DNA of 46,240 nt from Deltaproteobacteria bacterium (GTDB taxonomy: Bacteria > Desulfobacterota > Dissulfuribacteria > Dissulfuribacterales > UBA3076): NCBI GenBank assembly GCA_011042225.1, contig DQXT01000034.1, positions 1 to 46,240 of the forward strand, read 5' to 3'. The notes below the pieces were generated by a model, which searched no databases, had not been told where the DNA came from, and worked only from the letters and a program-made list of their open reading frames with translations. A program made the translations under genes and the position numbers. Of this stretch, positions 26,348 through 34,113 are shown piece after piece; the first letter of the stretch is position 1, and each line of letters begins with the position of its first letter.

Positions 26348-26759
26348 AATACATGTTGCTGATAATTCGGCAAAAAGTCAAATTAATTTTATAAATGAAC
26401 AGGACCGTATCAATAGACATTTTCTATTAGCATCATATTCAATTAGGATTTAGTATTTAACCATATACCCTATTGCTTTTATTGTAGAACATATCCGGCG
26501 TATATTAAATTTGTGAACCTATATTTTAGACTTTTATATAGTTAAATTCAATAAATCCATTATTTTATATTTATTATTTCTATTTGACCTATTGATTATC
26601 CTGATATAAAGATTCATCTACGTTACAAAGAATCGTGAGAATTCTTTTGCGTTGCCGAATGAGCATCAGCCTGCATTCAGTGGGATGAGGGGAAATCATT
26701 TGTCTGGATAATTTATACAAAAATGGACAAAACTAAATCAGAGGGAAAGGAGAGAGGAA
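26348..26759. other. AT-rich intergenic region upstream of the porin
   Basis: 412 bases, very AT-rich between 26390 and 26620, with no supported gene. It holds copy 2 of the 35-base shared element. Promoters for the porin (rightward) must be here. Confidence 0.55.
26576..26610 (+). promoter_or_regulatory. Shared 35-nt upstream element, copy 2 (porin)
   Basis: Same block structure as copy 1 upstream of yedE (ATTTCTATTTG, four bases, ATTGATTATCCTGAT, one base, TAAA), 30 of 35 identical, 149 bases before the porin ATG and in the same orientation relative to the gene. A TTGACC and a TATAAA lie within it 15 bases apart, so part of it might be promoter. Confidence 0.7.
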
Positions 26760-28100
26760 ATGAAACGATCTGTAAAAATTCTTTTTGTTTTCATGGTCTG
26801 TATTTTTTGGGCAGGGAGTTATGCCTGGGGAGGATTGAAGTTCGAAATTGATGACCAGACCGGTACGGTAAAACAAGGCGTTCAACAGGCCAGGGACTAT
26901 GATAGGCAGGATCCGCTGATCGATATTCTGATTAGCAAGGGTATACTCACGGAAGAGGAGGCGAAAAAAATACAGAAAGAGGCTGTAGTCCTGGAAGAAC
27001 AACGCCAGCATGAGGAACAGGAGGTAGCAAAGGAAATTAAAGACACGCGGCTCAAGGGAGAAATCGGGGCCTGGACCCAGGTCTGGTACCAGTATGTGGA
27101 GCATGGGGAAAAGGATGGCGGAGACCTTAACGATTTTATGGCGCGAAGATTTTACCTTTATTTAAAAGGCGATATAACTCCTTATTTCAGCTTCTTTACT
27201 CACATCGCTGCTGACCGTATCGGGCAGGAAGGATTAGACAGTCCCTCTTTAGGGCTTGGAAGCGGCATTGCATTCCGGGACCTCTGGATTACCTTCAAGC
27301 CGAGCGAGGCCTTAAAGGTTCAGGCCGGAAGGATGTATGTTCCGCTTACACGTAACTATGGCACAACATCGACAAAGTGTATGTTGACCACCGACCTTCC
27401 TTTTCTGCAGGGCGGTGTGCGCGGAAATATCTTTTATGCCCAGAAGGTAGGTCGGGATGACGGCGTGACCATATGGGGCAATCCCCTGGACGGGCGTCTT
27501 CAGTACCGGTTTATGGTCTCTGAGGGGGTTGAAAATGACAACAATCCTGATGATAATCTCCGCTTTGTAGGTCGAGTAGCCCTCAGTCTCCTTGAACCTG
27601 AGAAAGGCTGGTTCAATATGGGGACTTATCTTGGGAAGAAAAAGGTCCTGAGTCTTGGCCTGGGCTGCGATAATCAGAATGATCTGACCCTGAACGGCCG
27701 AGAGGACCAGAACAACCTCGTATGGACTGCTGATGTCTTTCTTGACCATCCACTGGGAGAGGGTGCCGTGACTGCAGAAGCTGCTTATATTGACATTAAA
27801 AACTGCACTCAAACACATAACTTTTCCGAGTTGGCGGCAGGCGACGATGCCAAAAACTGGTATATCCAGGCAGGATATCTACTGCCGGGCAAAATAGGTC
27901 CCGGCCTTCTTCAACCTTATATCAAATATGAGGCGGTCGACGTGGATGACAAAGACGATACGGAGTTCATAACCGCAGGATTAAACTACTTCGTCAAGGG
28001 CCACAATGCCAAAATCAGCATGGACTATACCTATGTCGGACAAGATAGTGACAGGGAAGACCAAAGCATCGCAACCTTCCAATTAGCTGTTGGATTCTAG
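26760..28100 (+). CDS. Outer-membrane porin (OprO/OprP-like; ExtI-like possibility)
   Basis: A 446-residue exported protein: signal peptide about residues 1-24 (ending SYAWGG), then an amphipathic coiled-coil-like segment (about 50-100, LISKGILTEEEAKKIQKEA, as in periplasmic domains of oligomeric porins), then alternating beta strands to a C-terminal Phe (FQLAVGF), the usual outer-membrane insertion signal. GRMYVPLTRNYG and DLWITFKPSEALKVQAGR are typical of phosphate-selective porin-like proteins. AAAGGAGAG precedes the ATG. It carries the same upstream element as the yedE operon, and porins of this kind (ExtI in Geobacter, as I recall) are tied to selenite and tellurite reduction, so selenium oxyanion passage is plausible but unproven. 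Confidence 0.82.
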   Translation: MKRSVKILFVFMVCIFWAGSYAWGGLKFEIDDQTGTVKQGVQQARDYDRQDPLIDILISKGILTEEEAKKIQKEAVVLEEQRQHEEQEVAKEIKDTRLKGEIGAWTQVWYQYVEHGEKDGGDLNDFMARRFYLYLKGDITPYFSFFTHIAADRIGQEGLDSPSLGLGSGIAFRDLWITFKPSEALKVQAGRMYVPLTRNYGTTSTKCMLTTDLPFLQGGVRGNIFYAQKVGRDDGVTIWGNPLDGRLQYRFMVSEGVENDNNPDDNLRFVGRVALSLLEPEKGWFNMGTYLGKKKVLSLGLGCDNQNDLTLNGREDQNNLVWTADVFLDHPLGEGAVTAEAAYIDIKNCTQTHNFSELAAGDDAKNWYIQAGYLLPGKIGPGLLQPYIKYEAVDVDDKDDTEFITAGLNYFVKGHNAKISMDYTYVGQDSDREDQSIATFQLAVGF

Positions 28101-28127
28101 GACAGCTGATAAAAAACTGACCAGGCT

Positions 28128-28190
28128 AACCGTTCATTTCCTTCTCTTTGCGCTCCCTAAATCCCCTCGCGTTGCCGGAAATGGACGGTT
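28128..28190 (+). terminator. Stem-loop after the porin gene
   Basis: AACCGTTCATTTCC at 28128-28141 pairs with GGAAATGGACGGTT at 28177-28190 (13 Watson-Crick pairs and one G-T) across a 35-base loop, 28 bases after the porin stop, followed by ATTTTATATT. A likely transcription terminator for the porin mRNA; the large loop is unusual. Confidence 0.5.
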
Positions 28191-28362
28191 ATTTTATATT
28201 CAAGTATCTCTATCCGCCACACTTAAAAATCACCTCCACCCGGAAATCAGGCAAGTGACCGGCACATTTAAGAAACGCATCTATATCTTGCGGTGTTTTT
28301 TATTTTCAGCTTAAACACGACTTACTTGACTCGTGTCCACCTTTTGTGTTACATCCAATATC

Positions 28363-28455
28363 ATGAAAGTAAGGCTTGTCCGTATCAAAATATTTTGGCA
28401 GACACGCCACATATTGCCTCCTTTTTTTCAAAAAGGAGGTTTTTTTTTGGCATGA
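28363..28455 (+). CDS. pyrL-like leader peptide of the pyrB attenuator
   Basis: A 30-codon frame, MKVRLVRIKIFWQTRHILPP followed by FFQKGGFFLA, that runs straight through the terminator-like hairpin and T tract and ends with a TGA overlapping the pyrB ATG (ATGA at 28452-28455). This is the geometry of the E. coli pyrBI leader, where low UTP makes polymerase pause in U-rich leader sequence so that the ribosome catches up and prevents the terminator hairpin from forming. No strong ribosome site precedes this ATG, which weakens the case, but the frame, its stop and the hairpin fit together too well to ignore. Even the Phe-rich character is shared with the enterobacterial leader. Confidence 0.6.
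   Translation: MKVRLVRIKIFWQTRHILPPFFQKGGFFLA
28417..28448 (+). terminator. pyrB attenuator (intrinsic terminator overlapping the ribosome site)
   Basis: CCTCCTTTTT (28417-28426), loop TTC, AAAAAGGAGG (28430-28439), then nine T residues, only three bases before the pyrB ATG. A 10-bp perfect stem plus T9 is a textbook intrinsic terminator, and its right arm is also the pyrB Shine-Dalgarno sequence. Because it sits immediately ahead of a gene it can only act as a regulator. Confidence 0.85.
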
Positions 28456-29378
28456 ATTGCTTTACCGCCCAACACATATTAGGAATTTACAGCCTCTCAC
28501 CGGATGAAATCACTTTCATTTTAGATACTGCCGAGTCTCTCAAAGATATTCTTCAAAGACCTATTAAGAAGGTACCACCGTTGCGTGGCAAAACCGTAGT
28601 CCATCTCTTCTTTGAACCAAGCACCAGGACCCGTCTCTCTTTCGAGCTGGCAGCCAAGCGACTAAGTGCGGATACGGTGTCAATTTCAGCCAATACCAGC
28701 AGTGTTTTGAAAGGAGAAACCCTTATTGACACCGCACGAAACATCGAGGCGATGAGGCCTGATGTCATAGTCATGCGACACCCCCAGACGGGGACCCCTC
28801 ACCTGCTCACCAAATACGTTAAATCAGCCGTAATCAATGCTGGGGACGGTACAAACGAGCACCCCTCTCAGGCCCTGCTGGATGTCTTTACCGTGAGGCA
28901 ACACCTGGGACACATTGATAATTTAAAAGTTGCCATACTCGGAGATATAATTCACAGCAGAGTAGCTCACTCGGATATAATGGCTTTTACAAAGATGGGC
29001 GCAAAGGTGGTTGTATCCGGGCCTGCTACCATGCTTCCTTCACGTCAATCTGAAATCCTGGGGGCAAAAGTGGTGTTGAAGATGGAAGACGCCCTGGAAT
29101 ACGCTGATGTAATAATAGCCCTCAGAATTCAAAAAGAACGTCAAGGGCAGAGTCTTATCCCCTCATTAAGAGAGTACTCATTGTTCTTCGGCCTTACCCC
29201 TGACAAGGTAAAGTTGGCCAAAACCGGTGCATTGATCATGCATCCCGGACCTATCAATCGTGGAGTAGAGATGGCACCGGAGGTGGCGGATGGGCCATAT
29301 TCTGTAATCCTGGATCAGGTGACAAATGGAGTAGCAATAAGAATGGCTCTGCTATCTCTGCTTCTTACAAAATCATGA
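28452..29378 (+). CDS. pyrB: Aspartate carbamoyltransferase catalytic subunit
   Basis: Condenses carbamoyl phosphate with aspartate in pyrimidine synthesis. The 308-residue protein has the carbamoyl-phosphate motif FEPSTRTRLSFE, GDGTNEHPSQALLD, GDIIHSRVAHSD and MHPGPINRG near the end, with normal spacing. I start it at the ATG at 28452 (MNCFTAQHILGIYSL), where similarity begins and where a GGAGG lies twelve bases upstream inside the attenuator stem; the frame is open to 28293, but that part is leader sequence. pyrC follows after 54 bases, so the two form an operon. No pyrI regulatory subunit is present. Confidence 0.95.
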   Translation: MNCFTAQHILGIYSLSPDEITFILDTAESLKDILQRPIKKVPPLRGKTVVHLFFEPSTRTRLSFELAAKRLSADTVSISANTSSVLKGETLIDTARNIEAMRPDVIVMRHPQTGTPHLLTKYVKSAVINAGDGTNEHPSQALLDVFTVRQHLGHIDNLKVAILGDIIHSRVAHSDIMAFTKMGAKVVVSGPATMLPSRQSEILGAKVVLKMEDALEYADVIIALRIQKERQGQSLIPSLREYSLFFGLTPDKVKLAKTGALIMHPGPINRGVEMAPEVADGPYSVILDQVTNGVAIRMALLSLLLTKS

Positions 29379-29432
29379 AGGCTGAAAGTGCCTGATTAAT
29401 AAAGGTAAAAAAAGGAAATTAAACCCTGGGCT

Positions 29433-30764
29433 ATGAACTCTGAATCTATAAGTAACTACCTGTTTACAAATGCACGTATAATAGATCCATCCCAAAATAT
29501 GGATTTTGTCGGTGATCTGCTGGTAAAAGACGGGACTATAGCAGCTGCAGGTCAATCTATTGAAGCTCCGCAGGATACCATGGCCTTTGACCTGAAGGGA
29601 AAATGGCTTGTACCTGGTCTGTTGGATATGCATGTTCATCTGAGGGAACCCGGAGAGGAATATAAGGAGACTATTGAATCCGGTACATCTGCCGCTATTG
29701 CTGGTGGTTTTAAGGCAGTGGCGTGCATGCCCAACACCCAACCTGTTAATGATTCTGCGGGCATCACTAGATTCATAATTGAAAAGGCCCGGAGTTCGGA
29801 CCGGGCAAAGGTCTATCCGATTGCAGCCATTACACTGGGACAAAGAGGCGAGCAATTGACGGAATTTGGAGACCTCCTCAACGCAGGTGCAATAGCCTTT
29901 TCAGATGATGGCCTGCCCGTGAAAAATGCGGCGGTGATGCGTCAGGCCCTTGAATATGCATTGAACTTTGATGCACTTATCATATCCCACTCCGAAGAGC
30001 TTGATCTCTCCAGGGGCGGTGTAATGAATGAGGGCCGGGTATCCAATATTTTAGGTCTTAAGGGGATTCCTGCAGCAGCTGAAGAAATTGCCGTATTCAG
30101 GGACATAGCCCTGGCAGAGTTGACCGGAGGCCGTATCCACATTGCCCATTTAAGCACGAAAGGTTCGGTTGAAATAGTCCGGCAGGCCAAAAACAGGGGG
30201 GTACGGGTCACCGTAGAGACTGCGCCCCATTACTTCAGTCTTACAGAAAAAGCAGTATTTGGTTACAATACCTTTTCCAAAATGAGTCCGCCACTCCGCA
30301 CAGAGGAAGATCGTCTTGCAATTATCCAGGGCCTAAAAGACGGCACTATAGATGTTATTGCCACAGACCATGCCCCACATAGTGTAATCGAAAAGGAATG
30401 TGAGTTTCAAACGGCTGCAAATGGGATCATCGGTCTTGAGACCGCCATACCCCTTTCGCTCAATCTTGTAAGGGATGGTTCTATTTCAGCATCTCAAATG
30501 ATCAGATGTATGTCTGTTTCTCCCTCAAAGATCCTGGAGGTCCCTGAAGGAAGCTTGAAAAGCGGAAATTCCGCGGACATATGCATTATAGATCCGGAGG
30601 CAATTTTTACCTTGACCCTTGAATCCCTTCATTCCTTAAGTCATAACAGCCCTTTTTTAGGGAAAGATCTCCAAGGAAGGGCCGTCCTTACTCTTATTGA
30701 AGGCCGTCCGGTCTTTGATCCCACAGGCATACTGAGCATACCTAAAGCAAACCAAGGTACCTGA
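29433..30764 (+). CDS. pyrC: Dihydroorotase (type I, PyrC/AllB superfamily)
   Basis: Cyclises carbamoyl aspartate to dihydroorotate, the step after pyrB. DMHVHLREPGEEYKETI (from residue 66) carries the HxH zinc site, followed by the ESGTSAAIAGGFKAVACMPNTQP motif of the long-form class; DDGLPVKNAAVM, SHSEELDLSRGGVMNEG, HIAHLSTKGSVE, TAPHYF and IATDHAPHS are all in order and give the remaining metal and substrate residues. The 443 residues match class I enzymes rather than the short E. coli type. Fully consistent with an intact active enzyme. Confidence 0.94.
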   Translation: MNSESISNYLFTNARIIDPSQNMDFVGDLLVKDGTIAAAGQSIEAPQDTMAFDLKGKWLVPGLLDMHVHLREPGEEYKETIESGTSAAIAGGFKAVACMPNTQPVNDSAGITRFIIEKARSSDRAKVYPIAAITLGQRGEQLTEFGDLLNAGAIAFSDDGLPVKNAAVMRQALEYALNFDALIISHSEELDLSRGGVMNEGRVSNILGLKGIPAAAEEIAVFRDIALAELTGGRIHIAHLSTKGSVEIVRQAKNRGVRVTVETAPHYFSLTEKAVFGYNTFSKMSPPLRTEEDRLAIIQGLKDGTIDVIATDHAPHSVIEKECEFQTAANGIIGLETAIPLSLNLVRDGSISASQMIRCMSVSPSKILEVPEGSLKSGNSADICIIDPEAIFTLTLESLHSLSHNSPFLGKDLQGRAVLTLIEGRPVFDPTGILSIPKANQGT

Positions 30765-31022
30765 AATGAAATTAAGGAAACGCTTTGTTCTATGTACCGC
30801 AATATCATTTAGCGTGACTAAATTTTAAACACTTTAGGGTTCAGAAATTTCAGTGACATGTTTTTCGGCACAGTCTGTCCGGATATGCCCGCTCCAAGCC
30901 TCTATACATTCAATAGCTCTCTCCATTCTGTCGATAAGTATTGCGAATGACATTGTTCATTCTGATATAGCAGCAGGTCAAGGCCGACGAGGTATATAAA
31001 TTTTCGTGTCGGAGGTACTTAT

Positions 31023-32456
31023 ATGAGTTTTGTGCGTCCTGAAAATTTTTTCAAGGGAGCGACAAATAGCCAGGATGATACTAGACCCAAGATCCTGATA
31101 GTTGATGACGACCAAAGCCTCAGGGAATTTCTGGAAATACTCCTTGCCAAGGAAGGTTGCGATACATTTTCCGCATCCAGTGGAGAAAAGGCCCTTCGTC
31201 TTATGGAGAACAACGAAGATATATCACTGGTTATAAGTGACGTGAAAATGCCCGGCATTGACGGAATGACTTTACTTAAGGAAATCAAGACTAAATACCC
31301 TGACGTCCCTGTAATATTGATCACGGCCTTTGCCTCCCTGGATAATGCAATGGCCGCGATGAAAGAGGGTGCATGGGACTATCTTACCAAGCCCTTTCGG
31401 CTGGAAGAAATCAGAGAGGTTGTTGGAAAAGCCCTTGAGACTAAGCCAAAGGCCCCATACATGATCAGAGATGTCGCCGACAAAATTTATAAGCTTGACA
31501 ATATGTTGACCAAAAGCCCTGTCATGCTGAAAATATTTCAATTAATACCCAGGATAGCGTCCAGTCCTTCCAGTGTACTCATATCCGGTGAAAGCGGCAC
31601 AGGAAAGGAGCTTGCCGCACGAGCCATTCATAACCTTGGAATTCGCAAAGACAGGCCCTTTATAGTTATTAATTGTGGAGGTATCCCGGAGAATCTCCTT
31701 GAAAGCGAGTTGTTCGGCCACAAAAAGGGGGCATTTACCGGTGCTGATCGTGAAAAACAGGGCCTGTTCGCCATAGCTAATCAAGGTACTATTTTTCTGG
31801 ATGAAATCGGAGAACTGCCTATGACCTTACAGGTCAAACTCTTGAGAGTGGTGCAACAGAAGTCTTTTACATCTCTTGGCGATACCAGTGAAAAAAGTGT
31901 AGATGTGAGGATATTAGCAGCGACTAATCGTGACCTGGAAAAGGAAGTAATAAACGAGCGATTCAGGGAAGACCTATATTATAGACTGAATGTCATTCCC
32001 ATTCGTATGCCGCCATTAAGAGAACGTACTGAAGATATCCCTCTCTTGGTCCAGTACTTCCTGGACAAGTATTCCAAAGAACAAAATAAGGCCGTGCAGG
32101 GAATATCCAGCTTTGCCATGGATGCATTAGAGAAATACTCGTTTCCTGGAAACGTGAGAGAACTGGAAAATATCATCGAAAGGAGTGTTGCCCTTGCCAC
32201 ATCAAATCTTCTGCTCCCTGACAGCCTGTCCCTGGCTGAATATAAGCAGCAAAAGTCCGTCGAATCCAGCCCTTTTTCTTATGACCCGTATCTGGGGCCT
32301 GAAGGTTTAGATCTTGAACAGTTCCTTAATTATATAGAAAAAACTCTTCTAAAAAAGGCGCTCAAGATGACAAACGGGGTAAAGACAGAAGCCGCCAATA
32401 TTTTAGGGCTTAACTTAAGGTCCTTTAGATATCGTCTGTCCAAATATGCCCCTTAA
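31023..32456 (+). CDS. Sigma-54-dependent response regulator (NtrC/PilR family)
   Basis: A 477-residue bacterial enhancer-binding protein. The receiver domain (about 24-140) has phospho-acceptor Asp73 (ISDVKMPGIDG), acidic pocket DDD28-30 and the TAF and K signatures (TAFAS, LTKPF). The AAA+ domain has Walker A GESGTGKE (189-196), the sigma-54 contact loop GAFTGA (236-241) and Walker B IFLDEIGE (256-263), and the C-terminus carries a Fis-type helix-turn-helix (TNGVKTEAANILGLNLRSFRYRL). It overlaps the downstream kinase gene by 11 bases. A GGAGG precedes the ATG. The pair resembles PilR/PilS in kinase architecture, but no pilin gene is in the window, so the target is open. Confidence 0.93.
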   Translation: MSFVRPENFFKGATNSQDDTRPKILIVDDDQSLREFLEILLAKEGCDTFSASSGEKALRLMENNEDISLVISDVKMPGIDGMTLLKEIKTKYPDVPVILITAFASLDNAMAAMKEGAWDYLTKPFRLEEIREVVGKALETKPKAPYMIRDVADKIYKLDNMLTKSPVMLKIFQLIPRIASSPSSVLISGESGTGKELAARAIHNLGIRKDRPFIVINCGGIPENLLESELFGHKKGAFTGADREKQGLFAIANQGTIFLDEIGELPMTLQVKLLRVVQQKSFTSLGDTSEKSVDVRILAATNRDLEKEVINERFREDLYYRLNVIPIRMPPLRERTEDIPLLVQYFLDKYSKEQNKAVQGISSFAMDALEKYSFPGNVRELENIIERSVALATSNLLLPDSLSLAEYKQQKSVESSPFSYDPYLGPEGLDLEQFLNYIEKTLLKKALKMTNGVKTEAANILGLNLRSFRYRLSKYAP

Positions 32457-34053
32457 GACCTTAAATAGCCGCCTGTTTTACCGTCTAATTGCAGGCCGAC
32501 TGGTTATACTGGTTCTGCTGCTCTGCATCACCTATCTGCTATCCCAATATTTTGCGGATTCCTTTGTCAAAATGACTCAATTATCCCTGATCCTGGGAGG
32601 GGCATTTTTTCTTACCGCTGTTTATACTATATGGTACGAAAAGAAAGGCCTGAATAAATGGCTCCTATATACCCAGACACTCTTTGATGTCATACTGGTT
32701 AATCTCGCCGTATTTTGGACCGGCGGGTTTGAAAGTCCGCTGGTATTCCTGTATCCGGTTGCCATTCTCACGGCATGTATTCTTGGGAGTCAAAAGGAGG
32801 GTGCTATATCAACCTTCCTGTGTATCATCAGCTATGCCGCTCTTTTCTGGCTCTATGATATTCCCAAAAACGGATTTAACGAAACTTTATATATCTTCTT
32901 TATCACCATAGCCTCCTTTAACATCATCGCGTCTCTGGCAATCATCCTTGCCAGACGTCTTCATTATACTGAAAAAAAGCTGTCGGATACCAAAACAGAT
33001 CTGTGCCGTATGGAGGAAATCCATCACCACCTTGCGGAAAGCATCCAGTCAGGTCTGATCACGGTGGACGAAAAAGAAAATATAACCTTCTTTAATCATG
33101 CGGCTATTAAAATCCTCGGACAGAAAATCATTAATGGATATGGGCAACCCCTAAAGGAATTCTGGCAAACAGGGGCACAGCTACTGAAAAATTTTATGAA
33201 CGGGGAGGAGATTAAAAGGCACGAAGTAAGCCATACAGACCCTCAGGGCTTACCCGGATTCCTCGGGACATCTATCTTTTTGTTAAAAGGCTACAAGGAA
33301 CAACGTCTTGGATATGGAATAATCTTTCAAGATATTACGGAGATAAAGGCAAGGGAAGAGCAATTTCAACGTATGGACCGCCTTGCCGCCCTTGGTGAAA
33401 TGGCCGCGGGACTGGCTCATGAAATAAGAAACCCTCTGGCATCGCTGTCCGGGGCAGCTCAGTTTCTGGAAGAATCGGCAATACTGCATCCTGAAGAAAG
33501 AAGGCTGCTAAAGATTATTGGTAGAGAAAGCGACCGTCTTAATGATATTACTAAGTCTTTTCTTCTCTATGCAAAGCCGGAGGGGAGAAAGATCCAAAAC
33601 GTATCTCTGCTGGAAGAAATTGAATCGGTTATTTCCTTGATAAAACAGAGAAAAAAACTGCGCGACGCAGATATTGAAACAGACATAGCGGCTAATCTAA
33701 AATTCGAGGTGGATCCCTCTCAGTTCAAACAGGTCGTTCTGAACCTCCTGCTGAACGCGTATCAGGCACTGCCGTATACAGACGGAAGAATATCAATCAA
33801 TGGAGAGAATGGAGAAGGAAATCACCTGATTCTTAAAATATCGGACAATGGAACCGGCATAAAACCGGAGGACCTTCCGAAAGTATTCAATCCTTTCTTC
33901 TCCACCCGTCCGGACGGGACAGGTTTGGGCCTGGCAATAGTACATAGGCTCGTTCATGAATGGAATGGTGATATTAGGGTGGATTCTAAACAAGGCAAGG
34001 GTTCTACCTTTACCCTGCATCTTCCAAAACACACGAAAAGTGTCAGTTGTTGA
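32446..34053 (+). CDS. PilS-like membrane sensor histidine kinase
   Basis: A 535-residue kinase with about six N-terminal spans (residues 12-170; WTGGFESPLVFLYPVAILTA is typical of PilS-type input regions), a PAS domain (about 195-300, with NITFFNHAAIKILG) and HisKA/HATPase domains. The phospho-acceptor is His325 in AHEIRNPLASLSGAA; the N-box is VVLNLLLNAYQALP, G1 is DNGTGIKPEDL, the F-box FNPFFSTRPDGTGLGLAIV. It is translated from inside the regulator gene (11-base overlap), so the two proteins are made together. The order regulator first, kinase second, is less common than the reverse. Confidence 0.92.
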   Translation: MPLKTLNSRLFYRLIAGRLVILVLLLCITYLLSQYFADSFVKMTQLSLILGGAFFLTAVYTIWYEKKGLNKWLLYTQTLFDVILVNLAVFWTGGFESPLVFLYPVAILTACILGSQKEGAISTFLCIISYAALFWLYDIPKNGFNETLYIFFITIASFNIIASLAIILARRLHYTEKKLSDTKTDLCRMEEIHHHLAESIQSGLITVDEKENITFFNHAAIKILGQKIINGYGQPLKEFWQTGAQLLKNFMNGEEIKRHEVSHTDPQGLPGFLGTSIFLLKGYKEQRLGYGIIFQDITEIKAREEQFQRMDRLAALGEMAAGLAHEIRNPLASLSGAAQFLEESAILHPEERRLLKIIGRESDRLNDITKSFLLYAKPEGRKIQNVSLLEEIESVISLIKQRKKLRDADIETDIAANLKFEVDPSQFKQVVLNLLLNAYQALPYTDGRISINGENGEGNHLILKISDNGTGIKPEDLPKVFNPFFSTRPDGTGLGLAIVHRLVHEWNGDIRVDSKQGKGSTFTLHLPKHTKSVSC

Positions 34054-34066
34054 AAGCTAAATAAGA

Positions 34067-34098
34067 TCTGCAGACCGGCAAAAAGGCCGGTCTGCAGA
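34067..34098. terminator. Bidirectional terminator hairpin
   Basis: TCTGCAGACCGGC (34067-34079) pairs perfectly with GCCGGTCTGCAGA (34086-34098), loop of six A-rich bases. It lies between the convergent kinase and cytochrome genes and would terminate transcription from both sides. Confidence 0.8.
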
Positions 34099-34113
34099 CA
34101 TAAGTTTCTTTGT

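Noticed and set aside
28090-28314. A short plus-strand frame between the porin and pyrB
   Set aside because: It runs through a hairpin, has no ribosome site and no protein-like composition.
30834-30953. A 39-residue leftward frame between pyrC and the response regulator
   Set aside because: The peptide looks somewhat protein-like (MERAIECIEAWSGHI) but there is no ribosome site and I know no family; too short to support.
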